64,000 nt of DNA from Thermohalobaculum xanthum (GCF_016623495.1 NZ_JAEHHL010000002.1:248001-312000); one strand, 5' to 3'; counted from the stretch's first letter, positions 15,513 to 24,854 are shown. Program-made: numbers and translations. The notes: generated by a model not told the origin, from the sequence alone.

Positions 15513-16049
15513 GTGTCGATGGCCCGGGCGACGTTCCGCACCATGCCACCCTCGGCGCTCGATCGTGCCGGCTTCCTCGCACGTTATGGCGGCGTCTACG
15601 AGGAGTCGCCTTGGATCGCCGCGGCGGTGTGGGACGCCGGGCACGCGACCGACGAGGTGGCGCGCCTTGCCGAGGCGATGGCCGCGGTCGTGGACGGCGC
15701 GCCGCGTGCACGGCAGCTCGAGCTGCTGCGGGCGCACCCCGATCTCGCGGGACGGCTCGCCATGAGCGGCGGGCTGACGGCCGCCTCGACATCGGAGCAA
15801 GCGGGCGCGGGGCTCGATCAATGCTCGCCCGCCGAATTCGACGAGTTCACCCGGCTGAACGGCGCCTACACCGCGCGCTTCGGATTTCCGTTCATCGTCG
15901 CGGTACGCGGCCTCGACAGGCAGGCGATCCTCGAGCGGTTTCGCGCGCGTTTCGGCAACCCGCCGGAGGACGAGTTCCGCGAGGCGCTGGCGCAGGTTCA
16001 CCGAATTGCCCGGCTGAGGCTTGAGGCGCTGGCGCAAGCGCGCGTCTGA
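15513..16049 (+). CDS. uraD: OHCU decarboxylase
   Basis: The protein (178 residues from GTG 15513, or 168 from ATG 15543) is a 2-oxo-4-hydroxy-4-carboxy-5-ureidoimidazoline decarboxylase. It has the catalytic-helix motif LLRAHPDLAG, a conserved Glu in SEQAG, and the NGAYTARFGFPFIVAV signature. It converts OHCU, the hydrolysis product of 5-hydroxyisourate, to S-allantoin. GAGG lies 6 bases before the GTG, favouring that start, while family length slightly favours the ATG. It is divergent from puuD, so the 216-base gap should hold promoters for both. Confidence 0.92.
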   Translation: MSMARATFRTMPPSALDRAGFLARYGGVYEESPWIAAAVWDAGHATDEVARLAEAMAAVVDGAPRARQLELLRAHPDLAGRLAMSGGLTAASTSEQAGAGLDQCSPAEFDEFTRLNGAYTARFGFPFIVAVRGLDRQAILERFRARFGNPPEDEFREALAQVHRIARLRLEALAQARV

Positions 16050-16189
16050 CGCCACGGGCGTCACTTCCAGGGCACAGTTTGGGCGAGTGATACGGTCGGA
16101 AACCCATCTCCGACGCAGAAAGATGCACGCAAGACACGGGGTGCTGTGGTATTTATTAACGGTTCGTATGTGTTTTCCGGGTGTCGTGC

Positions 16190-16675
16190 ATGCTTCTAAA
16201 GCCGGAACCTTTGCTCCCCGAGAGCTTTGCGCCCTTCGGTACGTTGATCGAGACCGAGGACGCCGAGCGGTGCAGCCTCGGCGACGGCCACGCCACCCTT
16301 TATCATCGGCTCGCGCGGATCGACCCTGGCGAAGGCGCAAGTGCGATCGTGTCGATCATCCGCGCGCGGCGCTGGCCCAACCGCATGCTCGAACGGCTCG
16401 AGCGGCACCCGAAGTCGACCCGGACGCTGATTCCGATGACCACCGAGGACTGGGTGCTGGTCGTGGCCCATGGCGAGCGCCCCAAGGCCGAGGACTGCCG
16501 GCTCTTCCATGCCTTCGGCGACCAGGGCGTCCAGTACGATCCCGGCATCTGGCACCACCCGCTTCTGATCCTGACCCAAAGCCAGGAATTCCTGCTGATC
16601 GAGCGCGACGGCGCGCCCTGCGAGGGGCTCGAGGAGATCACCCTCGACCCGCCGGCAAGCCTTCCCTGGCCCTGA
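16190..16675 (+). CDS. allA: Ureidoglycolate lyase
   Basis: The 161-residue protein matches ureidoglycolate lyase, with the N-terminal PLLPESFAPFGTLIE motif, central LERHPKSTRTLIPM, and the active-site region PGIWHHPLL. It splits ureidoglycolate into glyoxylate and urea, the last step of allantoin breakdown. ATG 16190 is preferred over the in-frame GTG 16181. The 140 bases upstream contain an AT-rich patch (ATTTATTAA near 16151) that may hold its promoter. Allantoinase and HIU hydrolase, needed between urate and this step, are not in the window. Confidence 0.92.
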   Translation: MLLKPEPLLPESFAPFGTLIETEDAERCSLGDGHATLYHRLARIDPGEGASAIVSIIRARRWPNRMLERLERHPKSTRTLIPMTTEDWVLVVAHGERPKAEDCRLFHAFGDQGVQYDPGIWHHPLLILTQSQEFLLIERDGAPCEGLEEITLDPPASLPWP

Positions 16676-16784
16676 GGGCCGCCGGGCGCGGGCGCAAGAC
16701 AGGCCATCGGCATCACGGCTTGACGCCGGTGCCGATCCCGGCAGGGTGGTCAGCCATCATCGACTGCTTTCGGGAGCCAACCTG

Positions 16785-18329
16785 ATGAACATCGCCCGCT
16801 GGCTCGAGGCGAGCGCGCGCCTCGCTCCCGGCGCCCCTGCCCTGCTGACCGGCACCGAGGTGCTGGCGGACTACGCGGCCTTCGCGCGGCGCGCGTCAGG
16901 CGTCGCGGCGGCACTGGATGCGCGTTTCGGCATCGCGCCGGGTGATCGCGTCGGGATCTTCATGGCGAATCGGACCGAGTATCTCGAGGCGCTCTACGGC
17001 ATCCTCTGGGCGGGCGCGGCGGCGGTTCCGATCAATGCCAAGCTGCATCCGGCCGAGGCGGCGTGGATCCTCGACAACGCGCAGGCACGGGCCTGCGTCG
17101 TCGCGGCGGACACGGCGGGCCCGCTGGCGGCGGCCGCGCCCGGGCTGCGGCTGATCGGGGCCGACACCGGTGAATGGCACGGGATGCGGGCAACCGAGGG
17201 ATCGGCGACGCCGGCGCCTCGCGGGGACGGGGACCTGGCGTGGCTCTTCTACACCTCGGGCACGACGGGACGGCCCAAGGGGGTGATGATCACCCATGGC
17301 AACCTGATCGCCGCGTCGCTTTGTTACCCGATCGATGTCGACACCGTGGCACCGTCGGACGCCGCCTTCTACGCCGCGCCGATGTCGCACGGACAGGGGC
17401 TCTACACCTTCGTGCATACCCGCATGGGCGCGCGCCACGTGGTGCCCCCCTCGGGCGGCGTCGATCCCGACGAGATCCTCGACCTCGCGCCCCGCATCGA
17501 CGGGATCTCGATGTTCGCGGCCCCCACCATCGTGCGCCGGCTGGTGCAGCGGGCCCGCGAGCGCGGCCTGACCGGCGAGGGCATCAAGACCATCGTCTAT
17601 GGCGGAGCGCCAATGTACCTGGCCGATATCGAGGAGGCGATCACGGTCATGGGGCCGCGCTTCGTGCAGATCTATGGCCAGGGCGAGGCGCCGATGACGA
17701 TCTCGGCCCTGTCGCGGGCGATGGTGGCGGATCGTGCGCATCCGCGCTGGCGCGAGCGCCTGGGCTCGGTCGGCGTCGCGCAGAGCTGCGCCGAGATCGC
17801 CATCGCCGACGAGACGGGGCACCGGCTGCCCGCGGGCGAGACGGGCGAGATCCTGGTGCGCGGCCCGCAGGTGATGGCGGGATACTGGCGTAACCCCGAG
17901 GCAACGGACAGGGCGATCCGCGATGGCTGGCTGTGGACCGGCGATGTCGGCCGGCTGGACGCGGACGGCTTCCTCACGCTGACCGACCGCTCGAAGGACG
18001 TCATCATCTCGGGCGGCTCGAACATCTATCCCCGCGAGGTCGAGGAGGTGCTGCTGGAGCATGCCGACGTGGCCGAGGCGGCGGTGATCGGCCGGCGCCA
18101 TCCGGACTGGGGCGAGGAGGTCATCGCCTTCGTGGTTCCCGAGCCCGGCCGGGCGCTGGACACGGGCGCGCTCGACCGCCACTGCCTCGAACGCATCGCG
18201 CGCTTCAAGCGGCCCAAGGCCTACCGGGTGGTCGACGCCCTGCCCAAGAACAACTACGGCAAGGTGCTCAAGACCGCCCTGCGCGCCGAGGTCGAAGGCG
18301 AGGCCGGCAGCGGACCCGCCGGGGGCTGA
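16785..18329 (+). CDS. AMP-dependent acyl-CoA synthetase/ligase
   Basis: The 514-residue protein is an ANL-superfamily adenylate-forming enzyme. The AMP-binding motif is LFYTSGTTGRPKG near residue 149, the A5 region reads YGQGEAP, and the hinge and C-terminal catalytic motif are SKDVIISGGSNIYPREVE and the Lys in KNNYGKVLK. It activates a carboxylic acid to its acyl-AMP and then acyl-CoA, probably a fatty or aryl acid. The ATG at 16785 is selected for the family-like N-terminus. Its stop lies within a small hairpin shared with the convergent gene at 18337. Confidence 0.9.
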   Translation: MNIARWLEASARLAPGAPALLTGTEVLADYAAFARRASGVAAALDARFGIAPGDRVGIFMANRTEYLEALYGILWAGAAAVPINAKLHPAEAAWILDNAQARACVVAADTAGPLAAAAPGLRLIGADTGEWHGMRATEGSATPAPRGDGDLAWLFYTSGTTGRPKGVMITHGNLIAASLCYPIDVDTVAPSDAAFYAAPMSHGQGLYTFVHTRMGARHVVPPSGGVDPDEILDLAPRIDGISMFAAPTIVRRLVQRARERGLTGEGIKTIVYGGAPMYLADIEEAITVMGPRFVQIYGQGEAPMTISALSRAMVADRAHPRWRERLGSVGVAQSCAEIAIADETGHRLPAGETGEILVRGPQVMAGYWRNPEATDRAIRDGWLWTGDVGRLDADGFLTLTDRSKDVIISGGSNIYPREVEEVLLEHADVAEAAVIGRRHPDWGEEVIAFVVPEPGRALDTGALDRHCLERIARFKRPKAYRVVDALPKNNYGKVLKTALRAEVEGEAGSGPAGG

Positions 18330-18340
18330 GCTGCGCTCAG
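18326..18340. terminator. Small hairpin holding both convergent stop codons
   Basis: CTGAGC (18326-18331) and GCTCAG (18335-18340) form a 6-bp stem around a 3-base loop. Each arm contains the TGA stop of one of the two convergent genes. It could act as a weak bidirectional terminator, but there is no T-run. Confidence 0.3.
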
Positions 18341-19269
18341 TCCGCCCGGCCCGCCGTCTCGCGCAGGGCGCTCGCCGTCTGCTTCCCGCGATCGAACTCG
18401 GCGCGGCGGCGCGCGATCTCCTCGGGCGGCAGGCGCGCGATGTTGCAGTAATCCTGCTTCCATCCGGGCCGCCCGCTCCAGCGCAGTGGCGAGCGGTGCG
18501 TTGTGCGCGGCCCGGGCGCGCTTTCTAGCAGATCGAGTGCAAGGCCGAGCGTCAGGTCCTGCGAGGCCACGTCGCCCGGCAGGCCCGCGGCATTGCCCAG
18601 CGGAAAGTCCGAGAACAGCAGGCGTGGCACGCCCGCATGTTCGACGATGTCCCGCGCGCAGCCCATCACCACGGTGGCGATGCCCGCCTCTTCGAGCGCG
18701 CGGGCGGCGAGGCTCGCGCTCTGATGGCAGACTGGGCAATTCGGCACCAGAATCGCGGCGTCGGCCCCGTCAGCGCGGCAGCGGGCGACGAGTTCGGGGC
18801 AATCGGTCTCAACCGTCGTGCGCTGGCTGCGGTTGGTGGGCAGGCCGTGGATGCGCGGCGCGACGGCGCCGATGCGCCCCGCGGCCGCCGCGCGGCGCAG
18901 CGCCGGCAAGGGGAAATAGGTGTTGGGGTCCTCGGCAGTGGTGTGATCGCGATCGATCGCAACGTGCGAGATGCGCAGGTCGTGATCGGTCGCGGCATCG
19001 AGCGAGTAGACCTGGTAGAACTTGGCTGCGGCATTGTAGGGCGCGCCGGGCCCCTGATCGCCCTTGTCGGGCTGGTATGGCGCGGCGGTCGTCACCAGGG
19101 TGACGCGGCAGGCCGCGAGCGGCTTCGAAAGGGGCTGGAACGGCACGTCGTCGAAACTTGCCCAAGCATAGGGCGCGCCATAGCCGAGTGCGGCGTAGTA
19201 GCTGCGCGTGCGCGCAATGTAAGGGACGGGCGCGTCCTGGTCCTCGCCGGTATCGGCGCTGGGTGTCAT
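18337..19269 (-). CDS. GrdB/PrdB-like (glycine/betaine/D-proline reductase B) homologue with Cys in place of selenocysteine
   Basis: The 310-residue protein resembles the C-terminal half of the selenoprotein B subunits of glycine, sarcosine, betaine or D-proline reductases. At the place of the Sec-x2-Cys active site it has Cys178-Pro-Val-Cys181-His, so it is a non-selenocysteine form. The classic enzymes are strictly anaerobic Stickland proteins; no GrdA or GrdC subunit is present here, so classic glycine reduction is unlikely. It may be a thiol-dependent enzyme acting on an amino-acid-like substrate. It follows an M24 hydrolase (66 bases upstream) and an EamA transporter. Function unknown. 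Confidence 0.7.
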   Translation of the reverse strand: MTPSADTGEDQDAPVPYIARTRSYYAALGYGAPYAWASFDDVPFQPLSKPLAACRVTLVTTAAPYQPDKGDQGPGAPYNAAAKFYQVYSLDAATDHDLRISHVAIDRDHTTAEDPNTYFPLPALRRAAAAGRIGAVAPRIHGLPTNRSQRTTVETDCPELVARCRADGADAAILVPNCPVCHQSASLAARALEEAGIATVVMGCARDIVEHAGVPRLLFSDFPLGNAAGLPGDVASQDLTLGLALDLLESAPGPRTTHRSPLRWSGRPGWKQDYCNIARLPPEEIARRRAEFDRGKQTASALRETAGRAD

Positions 19270-19335
19270 GCTCTCTCTCCGCGGCAGTGCCGTGCCGGCA
19301 GTTTCAGTCTGCCACCTGCCCGGCGCAAGGCATCC

Positions 19336-20511
19336 TCACAGGACCGGCAGGTCGCGCGGGGCGCGGCGGGTCAGCAGCTCGGCGCCGCCGGGGCGGATGA
19401 CGATGTTCTCCTCGTGCACGATCATGCGGCCGGGGGCGTATTCCATGCCCGGCTCGATGGTGATGACCATGCCCGCCTCGAGCACCGTGCCGTCGCCGGG
19501 CATGTGCGAGGGCGGCTCGGTCAGCTGCATGCCGAGGCCGTGGCCGAGACGCCCGACACTGTTGCCGATCGAGCCCGCCTGCTCGATGACGGCCGACATG
19601 GCGCGGTGCAGGTCGTCGGTCGTCGCGCCCGGATGGGCGGCGGCGATACCGGCCTCGGTCGCGCGCCACATCGCCTCGTGCGCGCGGCGCACGGCATCGC
19701 CGGGCGCGCCGATCGCGTAGTTGCGGTCGAAGTCGCAGAAGTAGCCGTCGAAGGTCGAGCCGGTGTCGAAGAACAGGATGTCGCCCGGCTCGAGCACCCG
19801 GTCGCCGGGGCCGCAGACGATCTGGGGCACGCCGCCCGGCCCCGAGACGGCCGGCAGGAAGGGCGTGGCGTCGGCGCCGAGGCGGGCAAGCTCGATCCTG
19901 AGCGCGCGGGCGGCCTCGCGGTCGGTCATGCCCGCGCCGACGAGGTCGGGCACGCGGTCATAGGCGTCCGAGGCGATGCCGCAGATATGCCGGATGCGGT
20001 CGATCTCGGCCTCGGTCTTGACCATGCGGATCGCCCATATGCAGGCGCCGCCGTCATCGAGCGCGAGGCCGGGCAGCCGCTGCCGCAAGTCGAGGAACTG
20101 CGTCACCGGCATGCGCAGGCTCTGCTCGCGGCCAAGCTCGAAGCCCACCCGCCCGAAGCGCCGCGGCAGATCGCCGAGCGCGCCCACGAGCAGCGAGGTG
20201 CCGTCGTCGGCGGGCCGCGGCGCAGGCCAGCTGCGAATGTCGGAGAGCCAGGTGAGCGCCATCTGCGGCGCGCCGATCTCGGGGATGACGGCGACCGGCT
20301 CGCCCGCGGCCGGGACCACCACGAACCAGGGCCGGGTCGGGCTCTCCCAGAATTGGCTGTCGAAGCCGGTGAAATAGCGGATGTTGTGCGGGGTCGTGAG
20401 CACCAGCGCGTCGAACGCGTGGTCCCGCATGATGCCCTGCGCCCGCGTGGTGCGGGCCGCGTACTCGGCCGGGGGAAAGCCCCGCTGCGGGGCGCTCGGG
20501 CTGGCGGTCAT
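19336..20511 (-). CDS. M24 family metallohydrolase (creatinase/Xaa-Pro peptidase-like)
   Basis: The 391-residue protein has an N-terminal creatinase-type domain with LTTPHNIRYFTGFDSQF and a C-terminal pita-bread domain. The metal ligands look complete: Asp in FFDTGS and CDFDRN, His in GHGLGMQ, Glu in IEPGMEY and HEENIV. M24 enzymes include prolidase, creatinase, ectoine hydrolase (DoeA) and DddP. The protein is distinct from DddP, which lies at 45991. It sits in a minus-strand group with an EamA transporter upstream and the GrdB-like gene downstream, suggesting cleavage of an imported dipeptide or amidine-type compound, with the substrate unknown. Confidence 0.85.
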   Translation of the reverse strand: MTASPSAPQRGFPPAEYAARTTRAQGIMRDHAFDALVLTTPHNIRYFTGFDSQFWESPTRPWFVVVPAAGEPVAVIPEIGAPQMALTWLSDIRSWPAPRPADDGTSLLVGALGDLPRRFGRVGFELGREQSLRMPVTQFLDLRQRLPGLALDDGGACIWAIRMVKTEAEIDRIRHICGIASDAYDRVPDLVGAGMTDREAARALRIELARLGADATPFLPAVSGPGGVPQIVCGPGDRVLEPGDILFFDTGSTFDGYFCDFDRNYAIGAPGDAVRRAHEAMWRATEAGIAAAHPGATTDDLHRAMSAVIEQAGSIGNSVGRLGHGLGMQLTEPPSHMPGDGTVLEAGMVITIEPGMEYAPGRMIVHEENIVIRPGGAELLTRRAPRDLPVL

Positions 20512-20581
20512 GGCGATGCTCCGCGATGGCCTGCCGTTGCGGCAGGCTCGGATCCTTGCTGGCGTGCCCGGATGGCGGGCG

Positions 20582-21520
20582 TCAAGTGTGATCGAGCCGC
20601 GGATGGCGCGGCGCGCGCACGACCTCGACCAGGGCGCCTAGGGTGACGAGCACCGTGCCCACCATTTCGGGCCACCCGAAGGGCTCGTCGAGGAAGAGCG
20701 CGCTCGACCCCACGCCCGAGATGATCTCGGCGGTGAGCAGGAAGCTGAGCGTAGCGGGCGGCAGGCGCTGCGCGCTCCACATCGTGCCGAGGATGACCGG
20801 CGCAAGGTAGACGAGGCCGGTGACGAGCGCGAGCGGCAGGGCGGCGACAAGGACCGAGAGGTCGGGCATCGCGCCCGCCCCGTCACCCGAGAAGGCAATG
20901 GCAAGGCCCGCGCAAAGCGCGCCAAGGCCCATCGCCAGCGACAGGCGCCCCGAGCCGGGCGTGGGCGCGGTGAAGATGAGCGCGGTTCCGACCGACCAGG
21001 CGAGGCCCGAGGCCAGCGCCATGCTGTCGCCCGCGTTCCACACCACGCCGACGCCCTCGCCGGTCGGGACGAGGCGCAGGATGGCCATGACCCCGCAGGC
21101 CCCGAGGCCGAGCGCAAGCGCGCTGCGCCGGCTCCATCGCCGGCCGAGGAAAAGGCACTCGATCGCGGTGCTCCAGGCGGGCGCAAGGTAGAAGAGCAGG
21201 ACCGCGCGGACGACATCAGTGAAGGCGAGCGCCGAGGCGTAGAGCATCACCGCAAGGCCACAGGCGACCGCGCCGGCCAGCGCGCGCTGCTGCTCCGACC
21301 GAGGCGGGACGACCGGCGCGCCGCCGGCGACGGCACGCGCCCGCCCGCCCCGCGCGGCGGCGATCGCGAAGGCCGGCAGCGCGCCCGCCGCCATGGCCAG
21401 CCCGGGCCAGACACCGTGCAGCCCCGCCCCCTCGAGCATGCGGATGGGGACCCACCACAGCCCCCACATGACCGCGGCGAAGAGCGCGAGGCCGAGGGCT
21501 GTTGCGTGCCCGCCCGTCAT
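20582..21520 (-). CDS. EamA/DMT-type transporter
   Basis: The 312-residue protein has ten hydrophobic segments arranged as two EamA repeats. The second repeat ends with LLTAEIISGVGSSALFLDEPFGWPE, the segment usual in the drug/metabolite transporter superfamily. It starts with ATG 21520 just before the first helix. Members export or import amino acids and other small metabolites. As first gene of a minus-strand group with an M24 hydrolase (70 bases downstream) and the GrdB-like gene, it may move the substrate or product of those enzymes. Direction and substrate cannot be read. Confidence 0.85.
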   Translation of the reverse strand: MTGGHATALGLALFAAVMWGLWWVPIRMLEGAGLHGVWPGLAMAAGALPAFAIAAARGGRARAVAGGAPVVPPRSEQQRALAGAVACGLAVMLYASALAFTDVVRAVLLFYLAPAWSTAIECLFLGRRWSRRSALALGLGACGVMAILRLVPTGEGVGVVWNAGDSMALASGLAWSVGTALIFTAPTPGSGRLSLAMGLGALCAGLAIAFSGDGAGAMPDLSVLVAALPLALVTGLVYLAPVILGTMWSAQRLPPATLSFLLTAEIISGVGSSALFLDEPFGWPEMVGTVLVTLGALVEVVRAPRHPRLDHT

Positions 21521-21806
21521 GCGCGGCCTCGCGCCGTCCGCGCGGCGCCGCCGGCGCCCGCGCCGAGGATCGTGCAGGTCATGCGAAGCTCCCATCCGTC
21601 AGACCGAGGCCTAGGCCATCGGGCCGATTCCCGGAAGGCTTGCGCGGCAAGATTTCGCCCGCGCCCGAGAGCGCCGGATACCCGCCTTCGGCGGCGTCTG
21701 GCGCTGTTGCTGGCGTCACGCCGAAAATCGTGGTTCAAATTACCATCCAATTCCGCGCGGCCCATCGGCCGAGCGCCATCAGAAACGTCAACCGGAGGTT
21801 CCCGCC

Positions 21807-22721
21807 ATGAAACGCATGCTTCTCGCCGCGCTGCTGTCCTGTTCGGTCGCGCCGGCCGCCCTCGCCGCAGATCCGGACTCGTGCAAGACGGTGACCTTCT
21901 CGGACGTGGGCTGGACCGACATCCAGGCGACCACCGGCGTGACGACCGTGCTGCTGGACGCGCTGGGCTATGATCCAGAGGTGCAGGTGCTCTCGGTCCC
22001 GGTGACCTATGCCTCGCTGAAGAACAAGGACATCGACGTCTTCCTGGGCAACTGGATGCCCTCGATGGCGGCGGACGTGCAGCCCTATCTCGACGACGGC
22101 TCGGTCGAGACGATCACGCAGAACCTGACCGGGGCGGGATACGGCATCGTCGTGCCGAAATACGTGGCGGATGCCGGTGTCACCAGCCTTTCGGACGTCG
22201 CCGCGAACGCCGACAAGTTCGATGCGAAGATCTACGGGATCGAGCCCGGCAATGACGGCAACAGGATCATCCTCGACATGATCGAGAGCGGCCAGCTGCC
22301 GGGCTTCGAACTGGTCGAGAGCTCGGAAGCCGGCATGCTGAGCCAGGCCGAGCGGTCGATCCGGGGCGAGGACTGGATCGCCTTCCTGGGCTGGACCCCG
22401 CACCCGGTGATGGGCGAGATGGAGATCGCCTATCTCGACGGCATGGGCGATTCCGGCTTTGGCGCGGCAACCGTGCACACCAATGTCCGCGCGGGACTTG
22501 TGCAGGAATGCCCGAACCTCGGAAAGCTTCTGACGAACCTCACCTTCTCGCTGTCGATGGAAAACGCCATCATGGGCGCGATCCTCAATGGCGAGGATGC
22601 CGAGGATGCGGCCGAGGACTGGCTCGAGGCCAATCCGGACGCCATCGGGCCCTGGCTCGAGGGCGTGACCACCTTTGACGGCGGGGACGCGATGGCGGCG
22701 GTCAAGGCCGAGCTCGACTGA
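21807..22721 (+). CDS. choX: Choline/betaine ABC transporter, periplasmic binding protein ChoX
   Basis: The 304-residue protein has a 20-residue signal peptide ending ALA-A and the OpuAC fold. The segments VTFSDVGWTDIQATT and FLGNWMPSM match ChoX of Sinorhizobium, whose tryptophans form an aromatic cage around the trimethylammonium group of choline. A strong Shine-Dalgarno (GGAGG) lies before the ATG. It is followed by the permease and ATPase genes. The 286 bases upstream, divergent from the EamA gene, should carry the promoter. Choline is the likely ligand, though glycine betaine or acetylcholine cannot be excluded. Confidence 0.92.
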   Translation: MKRMLLAALLSCSVAPAALAADPDSCKTVTFSDVGWTDIQATTGVTTVLLDALGYDPEVQVLSVPVTYASLKNKDIDVFLGNWMPSMAADVQPYLDDGSVETITQNLTGAGYGIVVPKYVADAGVTSLSDVAANADKFDAKIYGIEPGNDGNRIILDMIESGQLPGFELVESSEAGMLSQAERSIRGEDWIAFLGWTPHPVMGEMEIAYLDGMGDSGFGAATVHTNVRAGLVQECPNLGKLLTNLTFSLSMENAIMGAILNGEDAEDAAEDWLEANPDAIGPWLEGVTTFDGGDAMAAVKAELD

Positions 22722-22789
22722 CGCCCGCGTGGCGGCAACAGATCTGGCCGGGCGCGGCGCCCGGCCGGCCGAGGGGGGAGTAGGCGTCC

Positions 22790-23644
22790 ATGGATCCCGT
22801 CAGCGAGGCCATCGAGGACTGGAAGATACCGATTGGCCAGTGGGGCAAGTCGTTCTTCCAGTTCCTGACCGACAATTTCTACATCCTGTTCGACAGCTTC
22901 TCGGACGCCGCGACATGGGTGCTCGACGGGCTCGTCGACATCATCATGGCGGTGCCCCCGGTGCTGACGGTGCTGGCCATCGCGGCGCTGGCCTGGCGGC
23001 TGCAACGCTCGCGCAAGCTGGCGGTCGGCGTCCTGCTGGGCCTGCTGTTCATCATCAACCAGGGGTTGTGGGAAGAAACGGTCGAGACGCTGGTGCTGGT
23101 CGTCGCCGCGGCTGCGGCCTCGATGGCGATCGGCGTGCCCATGGGCATCCTGTGCGCGCATAACGACCGGCTGTGGCGGGTCATGCAGCCGATCCTCGAC
23201 CTGATGCAGACGCTGCCGACCTTCGTCTACCTGATCCCGGTCCTGATCATGTTCGGCCTGGGTCCGGCGCCGGGGCTGATCGTCACCGTGATCTTCGCCG
23301 CGCCGACGCCAATCCGCCTGACCTACCTTGGCGTGAAATCGGTGCCGACGCCGATGATCGAGGCGGGGCTCGCCTTCGGCGCGACGCCGCGTCAGCTGTT
23401 GTGGAAGGTCGAGCTGCCGTCGGCCCTTCCGACCATCATGGCGGGGCTGACGCAATGCATCATGCTTTCGCTCTCGATGGTGGTGATCGCGGCGCTGATC
23501 GGGGCCAACGGGCTCGGCAAGCCGGTGGTGCGGGCGCTCAACTCGGTCAACATCCCGCTGGGGCTGGAGGCGGGGCTGTCGATCGTGATCCTTGCGATCA
23601 TCCTTGACCGGATGAGCCGGATCGGCGCGAGGACCACGAAATGA
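22790..23644 (+). CDS. choW: Choline ABC transporter permease ChoW
   Basis: The 284-residue protein has about six membrane segments and the binding-protein-dependent permease loop EAGLAFGATPRQLLWKVELP near residues 185-205, which docks the ATPase. It resembles ProW/ChoW permeases of the betaine/choline importers. It starts 68 bases after choX, and its stop overlaps the start of choV by 4 bases (23641-23644), so translation of permease and ATPase is coupled. Confidence 0.92.
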   Translation: MDPVSEAIEDWKIPIGQWGKSFFQFLTDNFYILFDSFSDAATWVLDGLVDIIMAVPPVLTVLAIAALAWRLQRSRKLAVGVLLGLLFIINQGLWEETVETLVLVVAAAAASMAIGVPMGILCAHNDRLWRVMQPILDLMQTLPTFVYLIPVLIMFGLGPAPGLIVTVIFAAPTPIRLTYLGVKSVPTPMIEAGLAFGATPRQLLWKVELPSALPTIMAGLTQCIMLSLSMVVIAALIGANGLGKPVVRALNSVNIPLGLEAGLSIVILAIILDRMSRIGARTTK

Positions 23645-24822
23645 CCCCTGCAATCGAATTCGAGGCCGTCGACATCGTGTTCGGCGACCGCCAGGCCGAA
23701 GCGCTGGCGATGATGGACCGGGGCGCCGAGCGCAGCGAGATCCTCGAGAGCACCGGTGCCGTGCTCGGCTGCGCCGACTGCTCGCTGACGGTGGGACAGG
23801 GGGAAATCTCCGTCCTGATGGGGCTTTCGGGCTCGGGCAAGTCGACGCTGCTGCGCTCGGTCAACGGGCTCAACAAGGTCGCGCGCGGCCGGGTCGTCGT
23901 CCATGACAACGGCTGGTCGGCCGATGTCGCGCATTGCAGCGCGGCCGATCTGCAGCAGGTGAGGCGCGAATGCGTCGCCATGGTGTTCCAGCAGTTCGGC
24001 CTGCTGCCCTGGCGCACGGTCGCCGACAATGTGGGCTTCGGGCTCGAGCTGGCGGGAATCCCGACGGCCGCGCGGCGCGAGCGGGTCGCCGCGCAGCTCA
24101 AGCTGGTCGGTCTCGACCAGTGGGCCGAGAAGCAGGTCCACGAGCTGTCGGGCGGAATGCAGCAGCGCGTGGGGCTTGCGCGCGCCTTCGCCACCGACGC
24201 GCCGATCCTGCTGATGGACGAGCCGTTCTCGGCGCTGGACCCGCTGATCCGCGCCAAGCTGCAGGACGCCCTGCTGGAATGGCAGAACGTGCTGAGGAAG
24301 ACGATCCTGTTTGTCAGCCACGACCTCGAGGAGGCGCTGAAGATCGGCAACACGATCACGATCATGGAGGGCGGCCGCATCGTGCAGAGCGGCTCGCCCG
24401 AGGAGATCGTACTGAGCCCGGCCAACGACTATGTCCGCGACTTCATCGCCAACGTGAACCCGTTGAGCGTGCTGACCGCGTGGAACGTGATGCGCGACCG
24501 GCGCGACCTGGAACCGGCGGGAGACGGATGGGTCTGGCTCGACCGGCGGCAGACGACGCGGTTCCGGCTCGATGCCGATGGCCGGGTCGCCGAGGCCGAG
24601 TGCCGCGGCCGCCCCGCCGAGTGGATGCCTTGCGCCGAGGTCGAGCAGGTCGCGCCCGACCGCCCGGTGGTGTTCTGCGCCGAGCCGGGCACCTCGCTCA
24701 AGACGATCATGCTGGCGATGCACCGCTCGCAGACCGCGCCCGTTGCGGTTTTCGGCGAGGGCGAGATCTTCACTGGCGCGATCGGCGTGCGCGACGTACT
24801 TCAGGCGGTGCTGCGCCGCTGA
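23641..24822 (+). CDS. choV: Choline ABC transporter ATPase ChoV
   Basis: The 393-residue protein has an N-terminal extension of about 55 residues typical of the ProV/ChoV group, Walker A GLSGSGKST near residue 61, signature LSGGMQQR, Walker B ILLMDEPFSALDP and the switch His in FVSHD. The last 60 residues (VVFCAEPGTSLKTIM onward) look like a CBS-type regulatory domain, which in OpuA senses ionic strength. It powers choline import with ChoX and ChoW. Confidence 0.92.
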   Translation: MTPAIEFEAVDIVFGDRQAEALAMMDRGAERSEILESTGAVLGCADCSLTVGQGEISVLMGLSGSGKSTLLRSVNGLNKVARGRVVVHDNGWSADVAHCSAADLQQVRRECVAMVFQQFGLLPWRTVADNVGFGLELAGIPTAARRERVAAQLKLVGLDQWAEKQVHELSGGMQQRVGLARAFATDAPILLMDEPFSALDPLIRAKLQDALLEWQNVLRKTILFVSHDLEEALKIGNTITIMEGGRIVQSGSPEEIVLSPANDYVRDFIANVNPLSVLTAWNVMRDRRDLEPAGDGWVWLDRRQTTRFRLDADGRVAEAECRGRPAEWMPCAEVEQVAPDRPVVFCAEPGTSLKTIMLAMHRSQTAPVAVFGEGEIFTGAIGVRDVLQAVLRR

Positions 24823-24854
24823 GCGCAGCCGGAACGAGAGAGAAAGCAAGTTCG

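Noticed and set aside
18337-19269. A working glycine or betaine reductase selenoprotein
   Set aside because: There is no in-frame TGA at the active site, Cys is present instead, and the partner subunits are absent.
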